Assembly (NCBI RefSeq): GCF_002214805.1
Contig: NZ_CP019914.1
Location: 2,728,001-2,792,000, forward strand
DNA: 64,000 bases
DNA from: Brachyspira hampsonii
GTDB lineage: Bacteria; Spirochaetota; Brachyspiria; Brachyspirales; Brachyspiraceae
Direction: 5' to 3'
The position numbers and the translations under genes were made by a program. The notes beneath the pieces are model-generated. The model did not search any database. It saw only the letters and a list, made by a program, of their open reading frames with translations, and had not been told where the DNA came from. Below are positions 8,428-16,951 of the stretch, piece by piece (the stretch's first letter is position 1; each line of letters begins with the position of its first letter).

Positions 8428-9639
8428 ATGAATAAAGTAATACCCTTCTCACCTCCGGATATAACAGACAGTGAAATAGAAGCAGTAGTTAAAGTATTAA
8501 AATCAGGCTGGATAACTACAGGACCTGTTAATAAAGAGTTTGAGGAAGAACTTTGTAAATACATAGATGTAAAAAGAGTAAAACTATTTTCAAGTGCAAC
8601 TTCCGCTATGGAATTAGCTTTAATTATGTTCGGTATTAAAGAAGGAGATGAAGTAATAGTTCCTGCATATACTTATACTTCGACTGCAAATGTAGCTGTT
8701 CATCTTGGGGCTAAAGTAGTATTTATAGATGCATCTGATAATGATTTTAATATAAACTTAGAAAAATTAGAAAAGGCTTTAACTAATAAAACTAAAGCAG
8801 TTATTGCTGTGGATATTGGAGGAAAGCCATGCGATTATGACGGCATTATAAAAATACTTGAAAGTAAAAAAGAATTATTTAATGCTTCAGAAAATAAATA
8901 TCAAATAGAATTAAAAAGACCATTATTTTTACTTGATGCGGCTCATTCTATAGGTGCTGTTTACAAAGGAAAAAGAACAGGTTCTCAGGCTGATATTTCT
9001 TCTTTCTCTTTTCATGCTGTAAAAAATATTACAACGGCAGAGGGAGGGGCTTTATCTTTTAATGATATAGGCAGTATCAATGCTGATGATATATACAAAG
9101 AGCTTTCTGTATTATCACTTCATGGACAAAATAAAAGTGCTTTGGATAAAAGTAAAGGAGGTAAAGGAGCTTGGAGATATAGTATTGAATTAGCAGGATA
9201 TAAAGCTAATATGAGCGATTTGCATGCGGCCGTAGGTTTATCTCAGTTTAAAAGATATGATTCTATGCTTAATAATAGAAAAAAAATAGTAAGCATATAT
9301 AATGAAATTTTATCTAGCAATAAAAGAATAATACTTCCTAGTTTTAAGGATAGTTTTAGCGAGTCATCTTATCATCTATATTTGATTAGAATAAAGGATT
9401 ATGAAGAAGAGGAACGTGATTTGCTTATAGATAAAATGTCCGAAATTGGAATAACTTTAAATGTTCATTATCTGCCTCTTCCTGCTCAGAAGGCTTATAT
9501 TGATTTGGGGTATGATATTAATAATTATAAAAATGCTTTTAATATGTATAAAAATCAAATAACTCTTCCATTGTATAGTACTTTAAAAGAAGAGGATGCC
9601 ATATATATTGCTGAGAATATTATTAAGTATTTGAATTAA
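8428..9639 (+). CDS. DegT/DnrJ/EryC1/StrS family aminotransferase
   Basis: A 403-residue PLP enzyme of the sugar aminotransferase family. Its N-terminus IPFSPPDITDSEIEAVVKVL and GWITTGPVNKEFEEEL are typical. LFSSATSAMELAL binds PLP phosphate, FLLDAAHSIGAVYKG carries the Asp that contacts the pyridine nitrogen, and SFSFHAVKNITTAEGG holds the PLP lysine near residue 198. Relatives aminate keto-sugars (UDP-4-keto sugars, GDP-perosamine, PglE-type) for surface glycans. The sugar substrate is unknown. AAGGAAG precedes the ATG. It appears monocistronic, so its pathway partners lie elsewhere. Confidence 0.88.
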   Translation: MNKVIPFSPPDITDSEIEAVVKVLKSGWITTGPVNKEFEEELCKYIDVKRVKLFSSATSAMELALIMFGIKEGDEVIVPAYTYTSTANVAVHLGAKVVFIDASDNDFNINLEKLEKALTNKTKAVIAVDIGGKPCDYDGIIKILESKKELFNASENKYQIELKRPLFLLDAAHSIGAVYKGKRTGSQADISSFSFHAVKNITTAEGGALSFNDIGSINADDIYKELSVLSLHGQNKSALDKSKGGKGAWRYSIELAGYKANMSDLHAAVGLSQFKRYDSMLNNRKKIVSIYNEILSSNKRIILPSFKDSFSESSYHLYLIRIKDYEEEERDLLIDKMSEIGITLNVHYLPLPAQKAYIDLGYDINNYKNAFNMYKNQITLPLYSTLKEEDAIYIAENIIKYLN

Positions 9640-9673
9640 TATTTTTTGACATTCTTATATTGCTTTTTTATTT

Positions 9674-9709
9674 TTGACAAAATAGTTTGTTTTTAGTATA
9701 ATAAAATCA
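9674..9709 (+). promoter_or_regulatory. leaderless promoter of the first Rpn gene
   Basis: TTGACA (9674-9679), 17 nt and TATAAT (9697-9702) make a near-perfect promoter, with only 6 nt between the -10 box and the ATG at 9709. Predicted +1 is therefore the A of the start codon, and no ribosome site is present. Confidence 0.75.
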
Positions 9710-10614
9710 TGAAAGAGATTAACAGACTTAATGATTTATTTGTACGATATCTTATTGGTACTGAAGGTGATGAGGATATATTAGAGAATATTGTTAATGC
9801 TGTTTTAAATGATGTTGGATTTGAATCTGTGAGTAATCTTGAAATAATCAATCCTTACAATTTAGCAGAAAATGAGAATTTAAAAGAATCAATCCTTGAT
9901 GTTAAAGCAAAAACTAAAGATGGTAAAAAGATACTTATTGAAGTACAGTTAGTTGGAAATAATAATTTTATAAAAAGAATATTGTATTATATTGCAAAAA
10001 ATATAGCTTCTGAATTAAAAGAAAGTGATTTATATATTGGTATAAGCCAGATGATTAGCATTAGTTTTATCAACTTTAATTTAGATATAGGAAGTGAGAC
10101 TGATATAAAAAGAGAGCATAAATGTTTAACATTTGCAGATGTTAATAATCCTAACCTTAGACTTAATGATTTTCAGATACATTTTATAGAGATTAAAAGA
10201 TTTGCAGAAATATTAAAAAATACTAGTATAGATGAATATAATAGAAACAAACTTTTATCTTGGATTGATTTTTTTACTACTAAAGATTTAGAGAAAGATA
10301 TTGACAAGTTAGTAGGAGGTAACGGTATCATGTCTAAAGTAATAGATAAATATAAAAGATTTGTAGCTGATGAAAAAGAGATGTCAGCGTATAATGAAAG
10401 ATATACTTTTCTTTATGGACAGGCTGCTATGTTTCAGTATGAGAGAGCAGAAGGAAGAAGAGAAGGCATAGAAATAGGTTTTCAGCAAGGTATAGAACAA
10501 GGTATAGAACAAGAAAAATATTCACTAGCTAAAAATATGAAAAATAAAAATATGGATATTAATCTTATTAGTGAATTAAGAGGACTAAGTATAAAAGAAA
10601 TAGAAAAACTATAA
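9709..10614 (+). CDS. Rpn family recombination-promoting nuclease (PDDEXK_2)
   Basis: A 301-residue protein of the Rpn/PD-(D/E)XK 'putative transposase' family. The core is ESILDVKAKT and KKILIEVQ (about residues 63-86), with Asp and Glu-x-Gln at the catalytic positions, followed by NNFIKRILYYIAKNI. Rpn proteins in E. coli are DNA endonucleases that raise RecA-independent recombination. The C-terminal tail has a short GIEQ repeat encoded by two perfect 12-bp units (10489-10512) and ends with a helix, SELRGLSIKEIEKL, shared with the second copy at 47196-48164. It appears monocistronic. Confidence 0.88.
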   Translation: MKEINRLNDLFVRYLIGTEGDEDILENIVNAVLNDVGFESVSNLEIINPYNLAENENLKESILDVKAKTKDGKKILIEVQLVGNNNFIKRILYYIAKNIASELKESDLYIGISQMISISFINFNLDIGSETDIKREHKCLTFADVNNPNLRLNDFQIHFIEIKRFAEILKNTSIDEYNRNKLLSWIDFFTTKDLEKDIDKLVGGNGIMSKVIDKYKRFVADEKEMSAYNERYTFLYGQAAMFQYERAEGRREGIEIGFQQGIEQGIEQEKYSLAKNMKNKNMDINLISELRGLSIKEIEKL

Positions 10615-10735
10615 ATTAAAATATACAATCTAATTAAAAGTTTATTTAGTTCTATTTAAAGCAAATGATTTTGATAAATAATAAAATTAGTATATAATAT
10701 ATAAAAATATTATATAAATAAAGTATAATAAAATA

Positions 10736-11698
10736 ATGATGTACATTGTTATAATTTCAATATTATTAATTTTATTTTTTATTTTTATTTATCTTTATGA
10801 CAATTTTAATATCGTATTGAAAAATAATAATACTAAAGAAAATATTGAAAATAAAAAAGAAATACCATTTATAATATCAGTAAAAAATTATGATGATAAT
10901 TTGATGGATATAATAAATAAAACAAATATATCAGGCATAATAATCAATATAGATAATTTAGATATTGAAAGCCTTGAGAAAATAATAAAAAAAATTAAAA
11001 GAAAAGTTAAAAGAAAAATATTTATAGCAATAGATCAGGATTATAAAAATACAGGCAGTATATATTATGATAAGAAGTTTAAAGTTTTTTCTAGTTATAT
11101 AGGCGAGAGAAAAAGTGAGGAATATGCATACAAAATAGCATCTGAAAGAGCATCAAAATTAAAGTCGGCAGGCGTTAATATGATTTTATCTCCAATATGC
11201 AATACTTATTGTAATGAAAAATCTCATCTTAAAGAGCATATATTTTCAGATGATAAAATACTCGCTTCCAATTTGATATATAGTACAGTAAAAGCATATA
11301 AAGATAATGGGCTTATAACAGCATTAAAATATTTTCCAAAATACTATGATGATGAATTATATATAGATGAAGATACGGAGAATATAGAAAGTATTATTGA
11401 TAACAGAGAAACTTTTTTAGAGGGAATAAAAGCTGATGCGGATATTATAGTAATGTCTCATATAAAAAATAATGATAAATATAGAGATTTTCTATTTAAT
11501 AATATGAAGTTTAAAGGCATTATAATGACTGATTATATAACAGATAATAAAAATATAATTAGTTATGGAATAAATGTATTTTCCTATAATTATTATAAAA
11601 ATAATATAAAGAATATAAAAAATATTATACAAAATAATATAAAAGAAACGGATTTAGAATTATGTTCAAAAGTATTAAAGTTAATAAAAAGATTGTAA
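10736..11698 (+). CDS. membrane-anchored GH3-like protein lacking the usual His loop
   Basis: A 320-residue protein with an N-terminal membrane anchor (residues 2-22). The rest resembles the N-terminal TIM barrel of glycoside hydrolase family 3 and its downstream neighbour. Shared blocks include FIAIDQD, KLKSAGVNMILSPICNTY, ADIIVMSHIKN and KFKGIIMTD. The loop that holds the catalytic His dyad in NagZ-type enzymes (GDTAVNSH in the neighbour) is replaced by YYDDELYI, whereas the nucleophile Asp (MTD) remains. It is therefore probably inactive or altered, perhaps a binding protein. A TATAAT (10724-10729) sits 6 nt before the ATG, but no good -35 is seen. Confidence 0.65.
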   Translation: MMYIVIISILLILFFIFIYLYDNFNIVLKNNNTKENIENKKEIPFIISVKNYDDNLMDIINKTNISGIIINIDNLDIESLEKIIKKIKRKVKRKIFIAIDQDYKNTGSIYYDKKFKVFSSYIGERKSEEYAYKIASERASKLKSAGVNMILSPICNTYCNEKSHLKEHIFSDDKILASNLIYSTVKAYKDNGLITALKYFPKYYDDELYIDEDTENIESIIDNRETFLEGIKADADIIVMSHIKNNDKYRDFLFNNMKFKGIIMTDYITDNKNIISYGINVFSYNYYKNNIKNIKNIIQNNIKETDLELCSKVLKLIKRL

Positions 11699-12774
11699 AG
11701 GCGGTATTGTATTTATTTTTGATAATGTTGTTTATATATTCATGCAAAACTGCTTCGAATATGATTGGAGAGCGTATATATATATCTGAATTAAAGAAAG
11801 ATTATCCTGATTTATCTGATTATATAGATAAAGCTGCAAATATGGATAAAAAAGAGAGAAGGGGACTTCTTTTAATGGTAGGCATAAAAGATAAAGTTCT
11901 TTCAGAAAAAACAATTAAAACTCTTAAAGATAATCATATAATGGGAGTAATACTTTTTGATTATAATATAACAGATGAAAAACAATTAAAAAAATTAACA
12001 TCAGATTTAAGAAAATATGTTAACCCAAATATGTTAATTTCTATAGATCAGGAAGGCGGAGAAGTTAATCGTATAAAATTTGATAAATTAAAAGATATAT
12101 CTGCAAAAAATATAGGTGATTCAAATAGCATTGAATATGCATATAATATAGCATACAAAAAATCTAAGTTTTTACTTGATTTAGGTATTAATATGATATT
12201 AGGACCTTTATGTGATATACCTAATGATACCAATTCATATATATATAATAGAAGTTTTTCTACTAATATTGACATAGTTTCTAAAATGGTTTCAAATACG
12301 GTAAAAGCCCAAAGAGATGCTGGTATAATAAGTGTATTAAAACATTTTCCCGGACATGGAGATACAGCGGTAAATTCACATAAAGATTTTCCAAGTATTG
12401 ATAAAACTACAAATGAGTTATTATCCAATGAATTTATTCCATTTAAAAGCGGCATAGAAGCAGGAGCTGAAATTATTTTAGCGGCACATATAAAGAATAA
12501 ATATATAGATGATAAGTATCCTGCTAGTATGTCAAAAAAATATGCTTATATATTAGAGAAAGATTTAGGATTTAATGGTGTAGTTATTACAGATGATTTA
12601 GCTATGACAGGAAACATTGATACAGGTATAAATTTCGGTATTAATTTGATAAGCAATGTATATGAAAATGTAGAATATATGTTTAAATATATAGATGCCG
12701 ATATACTTTCATGTGCGAGATTATTAAAAATAATTGATGAAAACAATATATCCCGCACATATAAATATCATTAA
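11662..12774 (+). CDS. GH3 family beta-N-acetylhexosaminidase-like lipoprotein
   Basis: A 370-residue predicted lipoprotein with an N-terminal hydrophobic segment and lipobox IYSC near residue 29. A GH3 barrel follows: LISIDQEGGEVNRIKF (about 120-135), VLKHFPGHGDTAVNSHKDFP with the loop His (about 225-245) and GVVITDDLAMTGNI with the nucleophile Asp. This is the NagZ-type pattern for removing N-acetylglucosamine from muropeptides or glycans; the lipoprotein form suggests action outside the cytoplasm. It overlaps the degenerate paralogue upstream by 37 bases and is probably translationally coupled to it. ATG at 11662 is chosen because it gives a good signal peptide. Confidence 0.8.
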   Translation: MFKSIKVNKKIVKAVLYLFLIMLFIYSCKTASNMIGERIYISELKKDYPDLSDYIDKAANMDKKERRGLLLMVGIKDKVLSEKTIKTLKDNHIMGVILFDYNITDEKQLKKLTSDLRKYVNPNMLISIDQEGGEVNRIKFDKLKDISAKNIGDSNSIEYAYNIAYKKSKFLLDLGINMILGPLCDIPNDTNSYIYNRSFSTNIDIVSKMVSNTVKAQRDAGIISVLKHFPGHGDTAVNSHKDFPSIDKTTNELLSNEFIPFKSGIEAGAEIILAAHIKNKYIDDKYPASMSKKYAYILEKDLGFNGVVITDDLAMTGNIDTGINFGINLISNVYENVEYMFKYIDADILSCARLLKIIDENNISRTYKYH

Positions 12775-12776
12775 TT

Positions 12777-13073
12777 TTAATTGGCTTGTTTCTTTTTTCT
12801 ATTGCTGTTAGGATTTCTCTTATATGTTAGAGTTTCATCTAACCCTGATTTAACATATTCATTAATAATGTTTACAACCGTATGGTATGTAACATTATAC
12901 TGTTTAGCTATATCAGTGTGAGTAAGTCCTGTGTTTTTCTTTTCATCTAATGCCAGAATGATATTTGCTCTAGAAATAAGTCTTTTTGATTTTCCTTCCT
13001 TTTTAATAAATTCTTTGATTTTTTCTTTTTCCTCTTCACTTAAGGATATCATGTGTTTAGTTGTTATACTCAT
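12777..13073 (-). pseudogene. IS630-type transposase N-terminal fragment (HTH domain)
   Basis: 98 codons matching the N-terminal helix-turn-helix of IS630-family transposases: ISLSEEEKEKIKEFIK, RLISRANIILALDE, LTHTDIAKQYNVTYHTVV and EYVKSGLDETLTYKR. The DDE catalytic domain is missing. It stops after RKKKQAN, and the next 60 bases in the -1 frame show no transposase homology, so a simple programmed frameshift does not rescue it. A good ribosome site (AGGAGG) precedes the start, so the fragment may still be made as a small DNA-binding protein. Confidence 0.7.
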
Positions 13074-13381
13074 TCGAACCTCCTATTAAAAGAATACATA
13101 TAACTAACGTTAAGAATAAAGAGATTTTGAGAATAAAATTATAAAAATATAGTCAAAGAATAAAATATAAAAATCATTTAGATAAATTAGATTAAAAAAC
13201 AAAAATAATCTAATATATTTTTATTCCAATATATATTTTATAAACCCTTGTTGTTATTGAAAGATTATCATAATATGAATAAAATATCAATATGAAAAAA
13301 TAAAATTAGAATTTTGTATAACAAATCTTACATTTATAACATAATTTTAGATAAAAAGAATATAATAAATATTATTTATTG
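13074..13381. other. intergenic region
   Basis: This AT-rich gap lies between two minus-strand genes. No open frame, repeat or inverted terminal repeat of the neighbouring IS630 remnant is visible. Confidence 0.5.
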
Positions 13382-14026
13382 TTATATTCTAAATAATAAT
13401 ATTTGCTTTTCTATATTATAAAAATTATTTTCCACAGTATTTATATATTTTTCTGTATTTGTTTTTATATTATTTAAAAATACATCATCATCTATAAGAG
13501 GTATATTTATATTAATATTAAGTACAGAACCCTTAGCACATGCAAATGCTAAAATATAAGCTGAGGCAATATCTGTAATAACATTACTGTTTCCATATTT
13601 AATCACTGTTTCAAAAAACGGCATTAATTCATAACAGGACTTCAAAGCATTGAAAGGAATATCTATAGCTTTTTTGGCAGCTTCAGATATTGCAGTTTTT
13701 CTTTTTGCTTTTTCTTCTTCTGTATTTTTAGGAAGTTTCATAGCTTCCATAAAAGCATTAAAACTTTCTGCATCTTTATCAACTATCTCCATTAGACAGC
13801 ATTTAATATTTCTTATATTTTCTATAGCATTATTAAAGTTATCTTGTTCCTGCTGAGATAATTCTAAAAACTTTTTTTTATTAACTGTAAGATATCCAAC
13901 CATACCTGCTAATGCACAAGCTAAACTTCCTACAGCTCCCATAACACTTCCTCCTCCCGGTGCAGGAAGAGAACTGTCAACATCATTAATATAATCTGAT
14001 AATTTTTTATCGATTAACTTTGACAT
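13382..14026 (-). CDS. cyclodeaminase/cyclohydrolase family protein
   Basis: A 214-residue all-helical protein of the formiminotetrahydrofolate cyclodeaminase (FTCD_C)/methenyl-THF cyclohydrolase (FchA) family. The N-terminus LSDYINDVDSSLPAPGGGSVMGAVGSLACALAGMV holds the conserved PAPGGGS folate-binding loop, and the central DKDAESFNAFMEAMKLP segment is also typical. It acts in cytosolic one-carbon metabolism, releasing ammonia from 5-formimino-THF or hydrolysing methenyl-THF. No formiminotransferase or histidine/glycine-pathway gene is adjacent, so which of the two reactions it performs is open. Confidence 0.85.
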   Translation of the reverse strand: MSKLIDKKLSDYINDVDSSLPAPGGGSVMGAVGSLACALAGMVGYLTVNKKKFLELSQQEQDNFNNAIENIRNIKCCLMEIVDKDAESFNAFMEAMKLPKNTEEEKAKRKTAISEAAKKAIDIPFNALKSCYELMPFFETVIKYGNSNVITDIASAYILAFACAKGSVLNININIPLIDDDVFLNNIKTNTEKYINTVENNFYNIEKQILLFRI

Positions 14027-14169
14027 ATATAATAACTCCGAAAATATTTATATGATTATTGAAACTGATTTTAATATATCATAAAATAAATATCAATAGT
14101 AAAATATAATACTAGATTGTTATTTATTATTTTTGTGATATTATATATTAAAAAAATTAAGGATTTTTT

Positions 14170-14778
14170 ATGAAAAATATTATACTTACTTTATTTCTTT
14201 CTCTGTTTTTTGTAAGCTGTTTAGATTATACACAATATGTAACTATAGATGAAGATAAGAATGTAACAGTTGTGGCAATAGTTACTATATCTAAATCTTT
14301 AATAGAATTAGCGGCCTATTCGGAAGGTTATGAAAATGGTGTTCCTGACTATTATTATGAAGAAATATTAAAAGATATGGAAAATGAAGCTAGAGGATCT
14401 TATCCTAGAAATTTTAAATTCAAGCATATAAATAATGACAATGAAATAGGGCTTTATGTAAATGGCATTATAAAAGAAAGAGATGTAACAGAAGATATAA
14501 ATTCATTGCTGCCTATAAGAAATGGAAATAAATTTTTATTCATGCCTTTTAAAGATTATCAAAATACATCTGAATATAGGGAATATGAATCTATGTATAG
14601 TTCTATGAAAATGAAATTAATAGTTTCAAAAGATTATATACCTACAGTAAGTTCATGTTATCTTTCTTCTTATGATGATATAAAAGATGTTAATGTTTAT
14701 GATTTAAAAGATGCATTTTTAATAGAAATACCTATATTCTCAGGTATAGACAGCCCTGTTTTATATATTGAATTATAA
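14170..14778 (+). CDS. predicted lipoprotein of unknown function
   Basis: A 202-residue protein with a signal peptide ending in lipobox FVSC (Cys at about residue 17). The mature part starts LDYTQYVTIDEDKNVTVVAIVTISKSLIEL and is predicted to be mostly beta-strand. No known domain is recognised. It ends about 90 bases before the zinc-uptake operon but is separated from it by that operon's own promoter. Confidence 0.7.
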   Translation: MKNIILTLFLSLFFVSCLDYTQYVTIDEDKNVTVVAIVTISKSLIELAAYSEGYENGVPDYYYEEILKDMENEARGSYPRNFKFKHINNDNEIGLYVNGIIKERDVTEDINSLLPIRNGNKFLFMPFKDYQNTSEYREYESMYSSMKMKLIVSKDYIPTVSSCYLSSYDDIKDVNVYDLKDAFLIEIPIFSGIDSPVLYIEL

Positions 14779-14830
14779 TGAGAAATATTATTATTTTATA
14801 TTGAACAATAAAAATAAATATTCATTATAA

Positions 14831-14860
14831 TTGACAATTATTTATTATCGATTATAATAA
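14831..14860 (+). promoter_or_regulatory. promoter and candidate metal-regulator operator of the zinc operon
   Basis: TTGACA (14831-14836), 16 nt and TATAAT (14853-14858). An inverted repeat TTATTAT-CGATT-ATAATAA (14842-14860) covers the -10 box, where a Zur/Fur-type repressor would block RNA polymerase. The repeat is AT-only, so chance occurrence is possible. +1 would fall about 3 nt before the ATG at 14868, giving a nearly leaderless transcript. Confidence 0.55.
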
Positions 14861-14867
14861 AAATATT

Positions 14868-15161
14868 ATGAGATTAGTATTAATATTATTTGTTTTTATC
14901 ATATCCATATATGTTTTTCCTGCATTTTATATAATTCATCATTCATATCATCATAATCATCATTTAAATGCAGATTGCGAAACTTGTATGGAAATATTTT
15001 CTATAGTAAAAACTGTAAGTAAAATAGTAAAATTTCATAATATATATAATTCAGTAATAATATATTTATCTGTTTCATGCATATTTTTCTTAGGAACAAG
15101 AAAAAAGATATTTTACTTGAATAATAGTCCTATTAAGTTAAAGGTAAAACTTACAAATTGA
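14868..15161 (+). CDS. small His/Cys-rich membrane protein of the zinc operon
   Basis: A 97-residue protein with two hydrophobic segments (about 3-23 and 62-79). Between them is a metal-ligand-rich stretch, HHSYHHNHHLNADCETC (about 24-40). I know similar short proteins with a His/Cys motif at the start of znu/tro operons, but not their function; metal delivery or sensing on the periplasmic side is a guess from composition and place. It lies 66 bases before znuA. Confidence 0.6.
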   Translation: MRLVLILFVFIISIYVFPAFYIIHHSYHHNHHLNADCETCMEIFSIVKTVSKIVKFHNIYNSVIIYLSVSCIFFLGTRKKIFYLNNSPIKLKVKLTN

Positions 15162-15227
15162 TTTTATGTCCTTTATTATTTTTAATACATTACTATTATA
15201 ATTTTTTAATATAAAGGATTTTTTATT

Positions 15228-16238
15228 ATGATAAAGAAAATATTAATTTTAATTTTTATTATATCCGTATTATCTATTTCATGTAATACTAATAAGTCAT
15301 CAAATGATGCTGATACAAACAAAGAAAACAATAAAATAAAAGTTGTAACTACAATATTTCCAATATATGATTTTACCAGAAATATAGCCGGAGATAATGT
15401 GAATTTACAAATGATAATAAAACCAGGTATAGAAATTCATTCATTTAATACTACACCTGCAGATGTTATAGATATACAAAATGCTGATGTATTTATTTAT
15501 ATAGGCGGTGAAAGTGAAGAGTGGGCTGAAAAAGTTGTATCTTCTATGGATACTAATGGGAAAAAAATAATTAGACTTATAGATTATGTAAAAGCATTAG
15601 ATGAAGAAATTGTAGAAGGTATGGAGCATGATGAAGATCATGATCATGAAGAAGAAGCAAATCATAATGAACATGAAAATGCTGCTGAAGAAAGTCATAC
15701 ACATGAAGGCATTTATGATGAACATATATGGACTTCTCCTAAAAATGCAGAATTAATGGTTAGTGCAATATGCAATGCTTTGTCTGAAATTGATTCTGAT
15801 AATGCTGACATATATAAATCAAATGCTGATAAATATAATCAGGAATTAACCGTTTTAGATAATGAAATAAGAAATGCAGTAAATTCCTCTAAAAGAAAAA
15901 ATATAGTATTCGGAGATAGATTTCCATTTAGATATTTGGCAGAAGAATATGGATTGGAATATAGAGCACCTTTTAACGGCTGCAGCAGTCAGGTTGATGC
16001 TAGTCCGAAAACTATTGCCTATTTGATAAATTATATCAAGGATAATAATATACCTTATTTGTATTATATAGAATTAAGCAATGAAAAAATAGCAAATACA
16101 TTGATTGAGCAGACAGGGGCAAAAAAATTGAAACTTCATTCAGGACAAAATGTAAGTAAAGAAGAATTTGATTCAGGTGTTACATATTTATCTATAATGA
16201 GGGATAATTTAGAGAGTTTGAAAAAAGGCTTAAATTAA
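15228..16238 (+). CDS. znuA: zinc ABC transporter substrate-binding lipoprotein
   Basis: A 336-residue cluster A-1 (ZnuA/TroA) protein. It has a signal peptide with lipobox SISC (about residue 19), then VVTTIFPIYDFTRNIAGDN and the first metal His in GIEIHSFNTTPADV (about 72). A charged His/Asp/Glu-rich loop (about 133-163, with many His) is the hallmark of zinc-specific members. HIWTSPKNAEL supplies the second His, and IVFGDRFPFRYLAEEYGL follows. It captures Zn2+ in the periplasm for ZnuCB. AAAGGA (15213-15218) is the ribosome site, and an upstream TCCTTTAT (15169-15176) could pair with it. Confidence 0.9.
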   Translation: MIKKILILIFIISVLSISCNTNKSSNDADTNKENNKIKVVTTIFPIYDFTRNIAGDNVNLQMIIKPGIEIHSFNTTPADVIDIQNADVFIYIGGESEEWAEKVVSSMDTNGKKIIRLIDYVKALDEEIVEGMEHDEDHDHEEEANHNEHENAAEESHTHEGIYDEHIWTSPKNAELMVSAICNALSEIDSDNADIYKSNADKYNQELTVLDNEIRNAVNSSKRKNIVFGDRFPFRYLAEEYGLEYRAPFNGCSSQVDASPKTIAYLINYIKDNNIPYLYYIELSNEKIANTLIEQTGAKKLKLHSGQNVSKEEFDSGVTYLSIMRDNLESLKKGLN

Positions 16239-16258
16239 TATGAAAGGGTGAAAAATTG

Positions 16259-16951
16259 ATGTTGAATATTAAAGATTTATCAGTATTTTATGACAATAAT
16301 GAGGTATTATCCAATATCAATTTTTCTTTATGCAAAGGAGATTACCTTTCAATAATAGGCGAAAATGGTTCAGGCAAAACTACTTTAATAAAAACTATAC
16401 TAGGACTAATTAAGCCTAAAAAAGGTACTATTTCTTTTGATATTATAAAGAAAAATGAAGTAGGATATCTGCCGCAGCAGGGAATAGTACAGAAATCATT
16501 TCCGGCAAGTGTATTTGAAGTTGTGATTTCTGGGAGATTAAATAAGAAGAAGTTTCTTCCTTTCTATACTTCTAAAGATAAAAAAATAACTTTGGATAAT
16601 TTGAAAAAACTTAATATAGAAAATTTAAAAAATAAGTCATATAAAGATTTATCAGGAGGACAGCAGCAGAGGGTAGCATTGGCTAGGGCATTATGTTCTG
16701 CTAAAGAATTATTAATACTTGATGAGCCTTCTACAGGGCTTGATCCAATAGCTACTGCTGATTTATATAATTTAATAAAAAAATTGAATGATGAGGTAAC
16801 TATTATAATGGTTTCTCATGATATATCGAATGCAGTTAAATATTCTAATAAGATACTTCATATAAATAAAAATATTCTTTTCTTTGGAAGTACAGAGGAC
16901 TATATAAAAACAGATATATATAAAAGAATATCAGGGGAGGATATGAGATGA
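16259..16951 (+). CDS. znuC: zinc ABC transporter ATP-binding protein
   Basis: A 230-residue ABC ATPase. Walker A is GENGSGKTT (about 32-40), the Q-loop lies in VGYLPQQG, the signature is LSGGQQQR (about 127-134), Walker B is LLILDEPSTGLDP and the H-loop is VSHD. It powers the ZnuB permease at the inner face of the membrane. ATG at 16259 is preferred over TTG at 16256 because of the GAAAGGG spacing. Its stop overlaps the znuB start (ATGA). Confidence 0.92.
   Translation: MLNIKDLSVFYDNNEVLSNINFSLCKGDYLSIIGENGSGKTTLIKTILGLIKPKKGTISFDIIKKNEVGYLPQQGIVQKSFPASVFEVVISGRLNKKKFLPFYTSKDKKITLDNLKKLNIENLKNKSYKDLSGGQQQRVALARALCSAKELLILDEPSTGLDPIATADLYNLIKKLNDEVTIIMVSHDISNAVKYSNKILHINKNILFFGSTEDYIKTDIYKRISGEDMR

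Noticed and set aside
12048-12455. 135-codon frame opposite the GH3 gene
   Set aside because: It is the antisense shadow of a clearly coding gene, with no ribosome site or domain.
12700-12780. Programmed frameshift joining the IS630 HTH part to a catalytic part
   Set aside because: The A-rich slippery run is present, but the shifted frame gives only about 20 codons without DDE-domain similarity and runs into the GH3 gene.
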